From Monilinia fructicola (Eukaryota; Ascomycota; Leotiomycetes; Helotiales; Sclerotiniaceae), in contig VICG01000001.1 of assembly GCA_008692225.1 (NCBI GenBank), positions 2,096,501 through 2,160,500 on the forward strand: a stretch of 64,000 nt of DNA. The letters are read 5' to 3'. Within the stretch, counting starts at the first letter, position 1; each line of letters starts with the position of its first letter. This document shows positions 46,020-58,968 of this stretch, piece after piece. The position numbers were made by a program, and so were the translations under genes. The notes beneath the pieces were generated by a model that had not been told where the DNA came from, did not search any database, and was given only the letters and a program-made list of their open reading frames with translations.

Positions 46020-49000
46020 ATTGAGAGTGGAGTTGAAATGTCAGGATCAATTGATTGACTTGAGTATAGGTTCTAGGAGTAGGTGAATATTATTACAGCC
46101 TTGTATACTTTGTATGTATCAATGGCAAGATAGAGACGAGAAGGCCCTCGTTTGGAATGTGAAGGGATTAAAGACAAACACAAAACAAAGTTGTCAAAGT
46201 TGTCAATTACAATAAGAACTTGTGGAGAAGGCGAACCTGATCTTGAACCGAAATACCGACAAGAGTCGCTTACCTCACCATACCAACCAATCAGAAATTG
46301 TATTATTCAAATCAAAAAACGGGAAAAAGCGGGTGAGGTTATTCCCGTAACATGTAGCCGGGTCCCGATTATTTGTTTGTTTGAATTTACCTCAAGTTTG
46401 AGGATTCCAAGGTAATTAATAAGTTTTGAATTATATTCCAGGTTATTATTGTTTTCGACGAAGCAATGGATTCCAAATTTTATTATAAGTTATAGTAAAA
46501 CCAAATACATTGATATCTACGGACTAATATGTACCTAGGTAGTTACGTTTATAGAATTCTTATAGCCACCTGGGCACGACTAGATTATATAATATTATAT
46601 AATATCATACTTGGCGTTGTTTTGGGTCAATGCCGGGCTAAAAATTAACTGAAAACGGAATTTATTTTAAAAAATTATAATAAATCAACGAATCCATTGA
46701 AAATTATAAATAATGCTTTATAGTATTATTGAATTGAAAAATAAACGTTTAGTATATTTAAATTCTTAAAAATGAAAGTTTTATAATATATATAAAAAAG
46801 AATTTAAAAGATATACTATTTTGTAGATTTTTTACCCCCGGCATAGACCCAAAACAACACCAAGTATAATATCATATAATATCATATAATATCATCATAT
46901 AACCCATGACGATAATGAACACAAAACTCTCGTCTTTCATATTACTAATCATTTGGAACTGTCTCTGTAAAGTCAAGAAGAGGCTTCAGATCCTGAGGCG
47001 GCTATCATTCGCTATTTTATCCCATGTGATCGGGCGCATATCATTGGCTCCTTTGATTGAGTTGAGCCCTCAATTTTATCGTATTCGGAAAATGGATGAA
47101 ATGGTAAAGTGGTAAGTAAATAGAAGTAGGCCAATACTTTACTACAGTGTCACTTATTAGTACTATGACCTGCTCGATCTCTCGACCTTCTCGACCTTCT
47201 CCGACCTTTAAGCCAAAGCCATTCCGGACAGAAATCGGCAATTCAATGGTCACGGTCTCATTCTCTCTGCTGGCCAGGCATAACTACCTAGGTAAACAAG
47301 GCATAATCCCCCTTCCATTACTCGCCACTGGTAGAACGATGAGATCCGACTTTTCACACCCTCACCTACCGATCGAAGCTAGCCAAACGAGCTATGGTGT
47401 TCTTCATAGCATTCATGATTCATCTCTGGATGATCATCCACGATGCCATAGCACTTCCATGTCCCCGGTCATCAATTTTAAATTGTCTTTCCATTGGTCA
47501 AAGATTTTATATAGTCATGAATTCACTTCAGTGAGTCATATGCTCTTCATCTCTTCACCATTTACTCTATAGGGTTTTATGGGTACATCCATACATGGAG
47601 TCATCGCAGCCAGCCGTGGGTGTGATGCTCTTCTGTGCCGGACATCCTAGAGGTCAAAACTCTTTTAATGTGTCTGATCATCTTAGCAGAACATCAAGTG
47701 AAAAATTCATCTATCACTGCTAACGAAACCCGAAAGACTTGTATAGACATTCCCCTATTGATACCACATTTGATGCCTGGGGTTCCACAACCTTTCCTAG
47801 ACTTATTTAAGCTATATATACAAGTGTATATAGATGTGCATTGTTGTGGCTCAATTGCTTCCAACATGCTGGATTGGACCATCGTTTCTGCAGCGTTTCG
47901 ATACATCAATAATCATGTTGTTCTTGACACCTTGGCACACGTTGAGGCAAAAGTCAAGTCTTATCCAAGATAGACATGGATAATTACCCCTATGCCTAAT
48001 CATTTGTTGCCAGTCTGAATGTCTACAAACATCTCGTCATCTTCAAGTTAGATCATATCGACCGCCTTGACATGTTGACCCTAAGCCGCTGCCACTTTCC
48101 CCCTTGAAAGTAGACCTTTCTTGCCAAATTTTAATACGCAACCGATTTATAATTTATTCAGACCTATGCATAATAGAATCGTTGAATAATACCATTTTCA
48201 TGGTAGCATACGCGGAGAAGCAATGAAGAATATCATTGAAAAAGGTGGGCGCTCGAACTTTTGATAGCGGCGGCTATTTTCCACGAGAATTTTACGTGCT
48301 ATTTGAAAGGGTTCGGCGAAATCAAGTGATAAAAGCTTTGAAACTCGTGGATTCCTGATTTAGGAAGGTGTTATTAAGAAAGGTATCATTCTTGCGCGTG
48401 ACATGCATTATTATTGTGTAGAATGCTGGATATTCTACATGTACAAGGCTCTTAACTGTCTCTCTCAGTCCCAATACTGTCATGGATAGAATGATATAAA
48501 CAAAGCGTGGAAATCCTGTAAATATATATATGGAGAGTTGACCTCTCTTTGATCATATTGATTAATCTTCAGTTCAAGGCAAGAAAGGTTTCGAGTTTTG
48601 CAAGTTTGCTCTTGGGGTTTTCAATTCCTGTTGAGGAACGGAGGTTGTTGAGGCTGAAATGAGATGCTCGTCAAAGTCGATCAGGTATTGGAGATAGGTT
48701 TTTCTATCTGCACATGGCAGTCACGGAAGTGGCTTTACCCCAGTGGCATATTGTTAGTCCAATAAGTCTGACAATCTGACAAGATTTCAATCTCTTTATA
48801 TTCGTCAATCTGACTGGGACCCAATTGAAAAAACAATAATCAGCCCTCGGATTGGTCTTGGCCAAATTCCATGTCAGCTGATGTTACATTTATGTCCAAA
48901 AAGAGATACAGAACAGACGAAGCGAAGATGATTTTTCCAGGAACATCATCCTCATCCTTTGAGATGACATCCAGTAAGATTCGAGAACGTTAGACTTATA

Positions 49001-49365
49001 TCAATGGTACGCGAAACGCATTCAGGAAGCTGTTTTTAGCAGGATCACATCTCCCGTTGTTTCAGGAGTGCACAATTTAGCTCACCCTTCCTTATACAAT
49101 GAGCCACCATGCCGAGCATGTATGAAAACTTCTTCGTAAAATCCTGTCGGGCTGATTTCTGCCAGTGCTCCAACCTCTATATATTTTGGAAGCTCCCTAC
49201 CTAGGGATACTTCTCTTGCATCGCCATATATGAAGTCTCCACGTCCTTTGATTTGAAAGCTTTTTATAAAGCACTACAGCTTGTCGTCATTCCTTCCTTT
49301 CAGGCTCAGTCCTACCCACGTTCATTTCTATTTTCTTTTCAAAGCCGATTCGTATATTGGCCAAA
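46020..49365. other. Intergenic region between SDH2 and the BYS1-like gene
   Basis: 3.3 kb. Contains the second MITE copy in an ATATCATATA-repeat setting (46580-46900). Frames at 47147-47572 and 47635-47973 have no recognisable protein features. Confidence 0.55.
46610..46864 (-). mobile_element. 255-bp MITE, copy 2 (inverted relative to copy 1)
   Basis: Reverse complement of the element at 3016-3267 along its full length. Flanked by TA at 46608-46609 and 46865-46866. Terminal inverted repeats of 28 bp with two mismatches (core GTTGTTTTGGGTC..ATGCCGGG). AT-rich interior, no ORF. Inserted in a tract of ATATCATATA repeats. Confidence 0.85.
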
Positions 49366-50033
49366 ATGCATTATTCCCACGCTTTTTCAGCTCTTGCTGT
49401 CTTTGCCTCGACGGCATCTGCTTCGCTTACCATCAACAACTGGTTAGTCTCTTTTACGTTAAATGTATCTACAATCTGGCTAACATAACTTTTAGGTGTT
49501 CCCAAGATGTTTATATCTACAAGTCAAACAATGGAGGTTGTAATGTCGGTACCAATGGAGCTTGTTCCACTGCTTCCAATGCCAGCCCCTGGCACATCAA
49601 AGCTGGCAAAGGAGCTAGCAGCACCCTTACCCTCCCTTGGGACACCGATGGTCATGGAACATCAATCAAAATTGCCAAAACCTCAAACTGGAAAACCACA
49701 CCTTCGATACTTCAATTCGAATATGCCTGGACAACTGGGCAATACGCTGCTCTTTACTGGGACCTCAGTGATCTAGATGGCTCCGGGAGCGGACTAGTGG
49801 GAACTCCTTTCATGAATGACAATGTCAAAGTTAGTCCTACTGGCACTGGTAGCGGAACAGGCACTTGCCTGAAGCTGAAATGTCCCGCAGGTGCGCTATG
49901 CAAGGATGCATATAACACTCCTGATCAAGAGGCTACCCGTTCCTGCCCGTTGAGCACCGGAACCATGTGGTTGGATTTATGTGAGCCAGCAGGTGGCTTC
50001 AATAGCAAAAGGGAAATCGGCTTTGAGGCATAG
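49366..50033 (+). CDS. BYS1-domain secreted protein (thaumatin-like fold family)
   Basis: Small secreted protein of the Blastomyces yeast-phase-specific (BYS1) family; biological role poorly known. Exon 1 49366-49442, exon 2 49496-50033; intron GTTAGT..TTTTAG. 204 residues. Signal peptide MHYSHAFSALAVFASTASAS; mature protein starts LTINNWCSQDVYIYKSNNGG, then the family core SPWHIKAGKGASSTLTLPW and ILQFEYAW, LYWDLSDLDG, NVKVSP and a Cys-rich C-terminal part (CLKLKCPAGALCKDAYNTPD..CPLSTGTMWLDLCEP). The start was chosen because the hydrophobic leader begins there; an overlapping frame starting at 49281 is a shadow. Confidence 0.82.
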
Positions 50034-50984
50034 AGGTTGTCAATGACGAGCCGAGGAGGTGTCGGAGAGGGTATGATTAGAATTGCGGTCGTGTTTGGGA
50101 GAGGAGAACACTTGCCTGGATGCCGGGGTTCTCTTTTCGTATGTTTATGTTTCTGTTTCAGGTGGGGGTACTGCAGATACTGCAGGTACGATTGTATGAT
50201 ACTATGCCGGGGGCTGTTTCGACTTATGTTCGTCCATGTACACTTATATTTAAATACCGCGGGGGCGTTGGGGGAGCAAGGCAAATGATACCCCTTTCTT
50301 TGCTTTGGATTGGTCCATTTTATCACGAATATCTTGAAACCCAAATGAAAATGGGAATATATGAATTTATAAACTCTACTAATGCTTTCGTTCAGAACAA
50401 ACCCCATCTGAGTTTCCACTTCATCCTAAATTACAACACTACGGTTGATGCCTCTGTGGCGCAGTGCAGGAATGTCAGACGAACCCCTGACTTGAGTTTC
50501 TCACGCGTTGTAATTTTCCAATTGATGATTGATGTTCTTATAAAGAGTTAGTGAAGACCCGCCGTTCAATCAGAATTATGAAGCCTCTAAATGACTTTTT
50601 AAAAGTACTTTCATTTGTAATAATTTCTTGAGACATAAAATGGATATACAGTAATTACAGTATTCTGATATTGGAAGAACTCGGGTAAGTTCTTATCCGA
50701 CTACTCGTTTATGATTGGCCGGAACAGACTTCCAAAGCTCTCCACACAGTACACCTCCCCGATGTCGATGCCGAAGTTCTCTTCCCCAGAAACACATAAC
50801 TGCAATGTATGGGGTAAGTTTTATGGTAGGTTATCAATTTCTTTTCACCTGTATTCTTTCATTGTACTCTCAAAGCTCTCATCTACCTCTTGTGCATGAT
50901 TCAAGTAGAGAACGTTCCAATTGATATCAATTTGACGGAACATCTACCCCTCCATCCCAATATCCCCTCAATCCACCCGTCACA
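50034..50984. other. Intergenic region before the thiolase
   Basis: 950 bp; no gene-like frame with recognisable features. Includes the thiolase promoter. Confidence 0.5.
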
Positions 50985-52247
50985 ATGTCAACTGGACCTC
51001 TCCGCAGAGGGCTCTCCCAGATCCTCAAAAAAGACCCCTCAGACATTGTGATCCTTTCCTCTCTCCGCACGCCCATAACCCGCTCCTACAAAGGCCAACT
51101 TTCCTCCGCCTATCCCGAACAGCTCCTCCACACTGTCCTCAAAGCCACGCTCTCTGCCAATCCTTCCCTAGACCCCGCTCTCATCGATGATGTGTCCGTC
51201 GGTGTCGTCTTATCCGAACTTGGCGGTTCCAAAGCAGGACGCATGGCCATGAACCACGCCGGCTACGATACCCGGACATCCTTCTACACGACCAACCGCG
51301 CGTGCAGTTCGGGGCTGCAGGCCATTACCAATATTGCGAATTCGATCGCCACGGGCGGCATCAACATCGGGGTGGGAGGAGGAATGGAGAGCATGACGAG
51401 GAACTACGGCTCGAAGGCTATCCCGGTGGATTTGTGGCCGGAGCTCAAGGATGCCGAGAGAGATACTAGGGACTGTATCATGCCGATGGGAATCACAAGT
51501 GAGAATGTAGCGAGTAGGTATGGCGTTGGCCGGGAAGAACAGGATGCGTTGGCGGTGGAGAGTCATCGCCGGGCTGCAGAGGCGCAGGAGAAGGGATGGT
51601 TCGATGCTGAGATCGTACCGGTTACTACGATGTGGCAAGAAACGGGGAAAGGGGGCGTGAAAGTGGGAGAACCCAAGGAAGTTACCGTTACAAAAGACGA
51701 TGGGATCAGAAAGGGTGCAACGATCGAGAGTATGCGAAAGTTAAAACCCGCATTCAAGGAAGATGGTACGTCCACTGCGGGCAACTCGTCGCAGATTTCG
51801 GATGGAGCGGCGGCCACGCTGTTGATGCGTCGTAGTACTGCCACTTCTCTCGGATTGTCTTCTTCTATTATTGGAAAATGGGCTGGTACGGCCGTAGCGG
51901 GATGTAGACCGGATGAAATGGGCATCGGTCCCGCGCTTGCGATTCCAAAGTTGATGGAGCAGGCTGGAATACAAAAGGAAGAGGTAAATGTATGGGAGAT
52001 CAACGAGGCGTTTGCTAGCCAGGCAATCTATTGTTTGAGAGAACTGGGATTGACGGGTGCATATGAGAAGGGTAATGTTAATCCCAAGGGAGGTGCTATT
52101 GCATTGGGACACCCATTGGGAGCCACGGGAGCGAGAATGGTGGCTGGTTTGTTAGCAGAGTTAGGCAGGAGAGAGGAACAGGTGGGAGTGGTCAGTATGT
52201 GTATTGGAACGGGTATGGGGATGGCAGGATTGTTTGTTAGAGAGTAG
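50985..52247 (+). CDS. 3-ketoacyl-CoA thiolase (beta-oxidation)
   Basis: Catalyses thiolytic cleavage of 3-ketoacyl-CoA to acetyl-CoA and a shortened acyl-CoA. Single exon, 420 residues. Nucleophilic cysteine C107 in NRACSSGLQA, H376 in GHPLGATGAR within NPKGGAIALGHPLG, and the second catalytic cysteine C406 in CIGTGMG; also the VWEINEAFASQ signature. The length and the 15-residue lead before DIVILSSLRTP fit the peroxisomal POT1 type, but the N-terminus (PLRRGLSQIL) is only a loose match to a PTS2 signal and the C-terminus (VRE) is not PTS1, so localisation is open. Coding sequence is more GC-rich than its neighbours. Confidence 0.92.
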   Translation: MSTGPLRRGLSQILKKDPSDIVILSSLRTPITRSYKGQLSSAYPEQLLHTVLKATLSANPSLDPALIDDVSVGVVLSELGGSKAGRMAMNHAGYDTRTSFYTTNRACSSGLQAITNIANSIATGGINIGVGGGMESMTRNYGSKAIPVDLWPELKDAERDTRDCIMPMGITSENVASRYGVGREEQDALAVESHRRAAEAQEKGWFDAEIVPVTTMWQETGKGGVKVGEPKEVTVTKDDGIRKGATIESMRKLKPAFKEDGTSTAGNSSQISDGAAATLLMRRSTATSLGLSSSIIGKWAGTAVAGCRPDEMGIGPALAIPKLMEQAGIQKEEVNVWEINEAFASQAIYCLRELGLTGAYEKGNVNPKGGAIALGHPLGATGARMVAGLLAELGRREEQVGVVSMCIGTGMGMAGLFVRE

Positions 52248-52495
52248 ATAGTGGATTGCATGAAAACTGGAAAGCTTTGTATATTTATGGCCTGGCGATA
52301 AAAAAATCATATAAGTAGGTCGGTATGGGGCAGTCAGAAATCTTTTTTCAGACATAAAGCTTCCTCAAAATCCCAATAACGGATCGTTTGAGATGTGAGA
52401 CTTGAGAGATTCAAAAAAAATGACTTGAGCGATTCAAATTACTTGAGAGATCGAGATTCCTTGAACGATTGAATTTCTTAAAAATGTTGATAAAT

Positions 52496-54198
52496 CTAAT
52501 GTCGCCAAATGCGCACAGCTTTATCTTTCCCGCCACTTCCCACCTTTTGTCCATCAGGACTCCAATCTACGGCATATACCTCGTCTTTGTGACCTGGGAG
52601 ATCTACGATTATGTTAGTTGACATGTAGCTTCATTTGAGGGATTTGATTTGCTGAAGGTTCAACTTATTTGGGGTCTATATAACATACCTTCGGCTAACT
52701 TGTGTGTTCTCATATCCCATACTTTGAGCGTAGTATCTTTACTACCAGTCACTAACAGTCTCGAATCGGGACTAAAAGCACACTGATAAACAGGAGCTAC
52801 ATGGCCTCTCAAGGTGTTTATGAATTTTCCATCGCGGGCGTTCCAAATTTTGGTATGGTTGTCAAAGCCTGAAGATGCGATGGTGAGCCCATCTGGAGAG
52901 AACGTTACGTGGTTGACTTGTTTTTGATGGCCTAGCATTCGTGCTATGGGTTTGGTCTGCTTGGAAGGTTCCCAGAGATACATAGTAAAGTCATCGCTGG
53001 CTGAGACAAGTCGTTCAACGATTTCACCTTGAATTTTGGAAGCTTTGAGGAAGCGTTCATTGGCCTTTTTGACCTTTTCTTCGTCTGTTGCGGGGATCTT
53101 GCCAGTATGGTCGTGATAGGCGGTTCGCATGACGAAGTCTGTAGATAGTGCGAGATGATTGACCCAGTGCGCGTGAGCATTAAGGGAGTGAGCTAGGGTT
53201 CCGTCTTTCGCATTCCATACTTTGACAGTTTTGTCTTGAGATGCAGTATATATGAATCCAGTTCCTCCCCATTTAACACATGATACTGAGCCCTTATGTC
53301 CACTTAAAACCAATTCGATTTTTTGTTGATTAGTCGACCATATTCTGACAGTAGCATCTTTCGAGGACGAAGCCAGTCTAGGCTCTCCTGGTTTCTGAAC
53401 ATGATACGGTTCCCAAGCCAGACTCGTAACCCATTTCGAATGGCCCTTCATCGGGTTACCTAATTGCTTTCCAGTCTTAGGATCCCACATTCTCACGGTG
53501 TTGTCCATGCTTCCCGTTGCAATTCTGGACTCGTCCGGTGACCAACTGACAGCCAAGACCCAACTTGTATGACCCTTCAATGTATGCACCGGAGTTCCTG
53601 TGTCACAATCCCATATGCGCGCAGTGTTATCTCCACTGCCACTAACCATTCTGGAGGAAGATCTTGGGGAAAACTGGGTAGCTAGAATAGCCTCGCCATG
53701 ACCGGGTATCGTAGAAGCACATCTCGAAACTGCCTGAACTCTGAACACTGCCTGTGGTGCTGCTGAAATATTCTGGACCTCTTCCGTACTTATCAGTTTT
53801 GGTAGTATTAAGGTTTTGTAGATATTCGTTGGGTATGCAGTGGTGATCTTTTCTGAAGACTTTTTGTCAGGAACAGGTAAGGTAAAGCGATATGGGATAT
53901 ATTCGGATGAGTCCTTAAGTAGGTATTAGCTTTCAAATCTTGCGGAATTTCTATTGCAAAGTAGATTTACATGACCCATCAAAGTATTTAACAATAGCTC
54001 TAAATTTTTTGGATCTGCATCTGCGACAGGTACGAGAACTGGGCCATTGCCAATAGGAAGGCCAGTAGTTTCGTCAAAAAATTGTATCCGCAGACTTCCA
54101 GCATCACTGGGTATTTCCTCAATGTCTTGCTGTTCTCTTGCTCTTGCTAATGCATCGGTTCTCTGCCTTTTGCTGGGGGGTGGAAGAACAGTCGCCAT
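52496..54198 (-). CDS. RSA4: Ribosome assembly WD-repeat protein Rsa4/Notchless
   Basis: Nucleolar/nuclear assembly factor of the 60S subunit; its N-terminal ubiquitin-like domain is pulled by the Rea1/Midasin AAA-ATPase to release it from pre-60S particles. Exons 53971-54198, 52689-53913 and 52496-52602; introns 57 and 86 nt. 519 residues, no frame break. N-terminal basic start PPPSKRQRTD, NLE (UBL) domain about residues 30-115 (SLRIQFFDETTGLPIGNGP; NTLMGHDSSEYIPYRF), then PQAVFRVQAVSRCASTIPGH leading into eight WD40 repeats (for example ARIWDCDTGTPVHTLKGHT, VRMWDPKTGKQL, LKVWDMRTHKL) and the final VRIWRH. MSH4 starts 682 bp away on the other strand. Confidence 0.94.
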
Positions 54199-54879
54199 GA
54201 CGAGATGGAATAATTCTTTATGGACGAAGACTTCAACGATGAGGAGGAAGGAGAGCCTCAGACTATAAACGTCGATGTACTTATTTGAAGAGGATTGGCA
54301 AAAGATGAAGAAGTTTGCAAGAGTTGTCGTTTCAGAAACTTACTTTTAACACTTGAAAGAGATCTTTTGCGAGGGGCCTTTTTGGAATTTATATCAGGTC
54401 AGGGATTGTTACATCTATTTTTTGGTGACATTATTAATTGCTTGGCACATATTTTTGAATTTTTCTATGGGTTATCGAAAATCGATAAACCAATCATCGA
54501 AGAGAATTCGATAAGAAAGCTCTTATGTCACGTGTAGATTGGTAGCATGCCACATGCTGATCAGTGAGTGCATCCATTTCCCCGCAATTTCCGCATCTAC
54601 ATTTATATATCCAATCCAGCCTTGGAAATCTCAAGATCCCCGGGCCCCTCCCACATTGCTGGATTCCTTCAAATGAGAAGCAGAATCTCCATACAATCTC
54701 TATCTCCATCTCCGTTTCCTGTTCATATCAATCAATTGACTCCTACTAATATGATAGGGGATAGTCAAATAAATGGATAGGGTTTGAGCAACAGTTTGTT
54801 GATTTGATACACGAACTAACACTTTAGTCATTAACCTACCATCCTCCCTGCAGCTGTTAATATATGCTTGTTAGTGAGA
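54199..54879. promoter_or_regulatory. Divergent promoter region of RSA4 and MSH4
   Basis: 681 bp between start codons; small frames only. No binding site identified. Confidence 0.45.
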
Positions 54880-57800
54880 ATGGCATCACTGTCGAGACCC
54901 TCAACTTCCTCCAGCGCCACCTCTATATCATATCAGTCTGGTTTCACCAATTCTAATTCTTATTCATTGCCTCCACTTGGCCGCCGCTCAAGTACTGCTC
55001 GCCCGAATACAACTCGTCTCAGCACTGGACGTAGGTCACGAGCAAGTTCCATTATTGGAGGAGGTGAATCTCAGCAAATTATCTGTGCAATTAGTGAAGG
55101 TCGTGGAGTATCCCCAACTATTGGGTTAGCATTTGTCAATATCTCAACTGGCGAAGCAGTCCTCAGTCAGATTTGCGATAATCAATTCTACGTCAAAACT
55201 CTCCATAAGTTAGAGGTGTTCGAACCTACTCAGATCTTGATTGTATCTAATTCTGGGCCTCCACACCCTAAGTCTAAGATGTACCAAGTTGTGGAAGAAA
55301 ATATATTAGGAGCTAGGATCATCACAGTGGATCGTCGTTATTGGTCCGAAACGTCTGGTATAGAATACATCCAACAGCTAGCGTTCAAGGAAGATCTCGA
55401 GGCCATTAAGGTTGCTATAGGAGGTAACTACTTTTCAGTTTGCTGCTTTTCGGCGGTAAGTTCCTACAGCAACCCCTTCTTCTGTGACATTTTCTAACGC
55501 ATAACATAGGCTTTGAAATACATTGACATGAGCCTATCCCTTACTTTTGCATTTCATTCTCTTAGAGTCAAGTACCAGCCCTCAGAGGATTCCATGATGA
55601 TAGATCTTGCGACCATCCAATCACTTGAACTGATTCAGAATCTACAGAACGCCAAGTCAAAAGATTGTTTATTTGGACTCATGAACGAAACGCTGACACC
55701 AATGGGATCTCGACTCTTGAGAAGCAATATCTTGCAGCCTTCTACTCAACCAGCTCTACTAGCTGCTCGCTATGATGCATTGGCTGAGTTGTCAGAAAAT
55801 GAGGACATGTTTTTACAGACTAGACAAGGTTAGTCGAATGCCCATCTTACTGTTGTATTCTTTCGTGGCTGCAAGATTGATATTACCTACCATCTCCAAA
55901 CTTAACTCAGTTTTACTCCTGAACTTAATTGTTTTCTAACTAAGTTGTAGCCCTGAAGTCGATTCCTGATATTGAAAAGTTGCTTTCTTGTGTACGTGGT
56001 CGAGTCCATTTCTTCACCCTATCTTCCCCTGACATTTCATAGCTTATAGTCATCCCAACTATCCCAGGTATTTGGAACTCAGAGCAAGATATTAACAATA
56101 TTTTGATGCTGAAATCCTTTGCGCAATCTATTGGCCCTGTCTTTGGAAGCCTGTCAGGCGCTCGATCAGAGCTATTGGTTCAAATACGCAGTAATTGTCG
56201 CATTGGAGTTGTCGACTCCACATTGCAACTTATTAACGAGGTTATTAATGAGGATGTTACGTATCAGATGACTCCTCTAGACTTACGAAACCAGCGAACA
56301 TATGCAGTAAAAGCAGGGGTTAGTGGCTTCTTAGATGTAGCACGTCAAACTTTCAAAGAGGCAACTGAAGACGTACATCAGCATGTAACTGAAATCCATC
56401 GTATCCTTTCCTACCTTCTCCTGGTTCATTTTCAGTCTTACTGATAGTGGTGGTAGAGAAATATGAGATGCAAGGCGAAACTAAATTTGATAATCTCCGG
56501 CGATACTATCTTCGGTTTTCCGAAAATGAATTCGATGGTCGAAGCATACCGGATGTACTCATCAACCGCTTTCGCCGAAAGGGGTATATCGAATGTCAAA
56601 CTTTGGATTTAGTAAAGCTCAATCAGAAAATCGAAGACTCCCACATTGAAGTTATTTTAGGGAGCGACAAAACTATTCAGGGACTCCTCGAAAGAGTGCG
56701 AAGCGAAATCCCCAGTCTCTTCAGGGTTTGCGAGAGTATCGCTATGCTTGATATGATCGCATCCTTTGGACAACTAGTGACGAGCCAGGATTCTTATGTT
56801 AGACCGGAGATTACTAATTGTATTGCCATCAAGTCTGGCCGCCATCCAATTCGAGACAAGGCTAGTATGATTCAATGGGTATAGACTATATATATACTAA
56901 TACCCACTTCCTTAGATACCATCACAAAAGTTTGTACCCAATGATTATTATGCAACGCAGCAATCTCGTTTCCAAGTTATTACGGGGTGCAATATGAGCG
57001 GTAAAAGTACGTATATACGAGGAGTTGCTCTTATGAGCGTGATGGCGCAAGTTGGCTGTTTTGTACCGGCAAGCTATGCCTCATTTCCAATGATTCATCA
57101 ACTTTTTGCTCGCGTATCAATGGACGATAGCATCGAAGCAAACGTTTCTACTTTTGCATCGGAAATGAGAGAAACTGCCTTCATACTCAGGTTTTCTTCC
57201 CGTTACTTTTCCATACCCTCTATATTTCATGTTTTACTGACAAGCTATTATAGAAATATTGATGAGAAAAGTCTTGCCATTATTGACGAACTTGGTCGTG
57301 GTACTAGTACAAGGGACGGTCTAGCAATTGCTGTAAGCATCGCGGAAGCATTGGCAGAGAGCCGAGCGCTCATCTGGTTCGCTACCCATTTCAAGGAGCT
57401 TGGTTCGTACTGACCCTAGATTTCAGATAAGTAGTCCTGCTAACGTGAAGCAGCCCAAGTTATGTCTGGGCGCCCTGGCGTTGAGGTCTATCATTTATCA
57501 GTTGACATGAGCGATCTCAACACAATGAGGATGCTCTATCAAATTGGTCAGGGTTGTGTCAAGGAACAGCACTATGGTCTTGCTCTAGCACGCGTGGTCG
57601 ATCTTCCTCCCAAGATACTCGCGGTGGCCGAGAAAGTCTCAGAAAGTCTCATTGCTCAAACCGCTGCAAAGCGGATGTCTTCCCGGGCCTCTGCGACTAA
57701 CAAAAGAAGGAAACTTCTTCGTGGCTTGAAAGAGCATCTTGAGCAGCTTCGCGATAGCCCCATGGATAACCAGACTTTATTAGAGTGGGTTAAAAGGGTG

Positions 57801-57956
57801 CGACAAGAATTCATAAATCGCATGGAAAGCATTGAAAATGAAAAGGGAGACATCGATTCAGATCCCTCAGAGGATGGGCGCACAGATGAGGCAAATGATA
57901 GTCTTTTCAGTGAAGAATCTAGAAGTGAAGAGACATTAACAAGCGATGGTACTTGA
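54880..57956 (+). CDS. MSH4: Meiotic MutS homologue Msh4
   Basis: Forms MutSgamma with Msh5 and stabilises meiotic recombination intermediates for interfering crossovers; no mismatch-binding domain I. Eight exons: 54880-55455, 55510-55828, 55951-55991, 56043-56400, 56448-56878, 56916-57190, 57254-57402, 57454-57956. About 883 residues, no frame break. Connector domain (QQIICAISEGRGVSPTIGLAFVN), lever/clamp region (LATIQSLELIQNLQ; NETLTPMGSRLLRSNILQPST), and ATPase: Walker A GCNMSGKST at about 599-607, FARVSMDDSIEANVSTFASEM, Walker B IIDELGRGTSTRDG at about 675, and WFATHF. Start at the first ATG in frame (MASLSRPSTSS). Exon 5 has two possible acceptors 12 nt apart (TTCAG at 56435 and TGATAG at 56447); the second gives a sequence closer to the family. 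Confidence 0.93.
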
Positions 57957-58968
57957 GATGCCCAGATCACATTTTTCTTCACTTGACGAACTACTAAATA
58001 TGTATGTATAGCTTGGAACACAAACAAATCGTGCAATGATGGCTCAATCAAAAATTTCTGGCGGATATTCATCAAGGCCGGTAACGGGAGCTGAAGTAAT
58101 AAGCAATGCATCAAGAGTCACTAATAGAGCCTGGGCAGTGAAACATGGTCTTCTTATGGTTATGGTGGTCAAGCGTTGTGTCTGCGTGGAGCTAATATAG
58201 TGATACAATAGCGAAAATGCAGACATATTAATTAATGTCTCCGTACTTACGATATCATCTTTCAGTTTCGTCTGTTCATATCAATTCACAAAGTGGTGGT
58301 GACGATAAAATTTCATCTCGCTTCCACGAAAAAGGACGAAAATCTTCTGCGGCCCGATATCTTTAGAAGTAGAAACCATGCGCATAATAACTTGGGGAGA
58401 ATCTAGATAGAAGTTCTTGTATAACCAGGGGGAGTCATATCTATTGAAAAGGAGATGTCATAAGTCGGCATTTTTGCAAGACCGCAATGTTAGTGCGCAT
58501 GGGACGGTGTGACCGAGTGGAATGGAATTCCCGACAAGAGCCAATTGGTGCCATGAAAAGATCTCGGGTTCCCATTCCAGCAAGTGCTTTCGGTGCACAG
58601 CATGGATTTCTCCCCGGTGAAAGAAAACATACTTCACTTGTCATAGTTTCACTAATCCAATCACAATTCCGCGACCTAGAAAGGACATGCGACCAACCGC
58701 GGGCATGACAATACTCAGAGGTGATAATACATGCATTATTGACGTAGACAGAGATAGTGGGAGGCAAAAGAAACCATCTTCCAATGCTGATAAGAATGCT
58801 TCGACTAGCGATCTTAATATAAAGCCTCCGAGTATCTCAAAACTTCTTATGCACTGTAATATATTCGAAAGTATCAGTAGTAATCAACTTTGCATTGCTT
58901 ATCGACTATAAATATCAATATACAGTGGACAAAAGTTGCACACTGGACGCACTTACAGACTGGAAAGC
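57957..58968. other. Intergenic region between MSH4 and the monooxygenase
   Basis: 1 kb, no convincing gene. A stretch at 58499-58575 (GACGGTGTGACCGAGTGG...) recalls the start of a serine tRNA but lacks a matching acceptor stem. Confidence 0.5.

Noticed and set aside
50985..51030. PTS2 peroxisomal signal at the thiolase N-terminus
   Set aside because: PLRRGLSQIL does not fit the R-L-x5-H/Q-L consensus well enough to claim.
58499..58580. tRNA-Ser-like start GACGGTGTGACCGAGTGG
   Set aside because: No complementary acceptor stem, no TTCRA T-loop and no clear anticodon arm.
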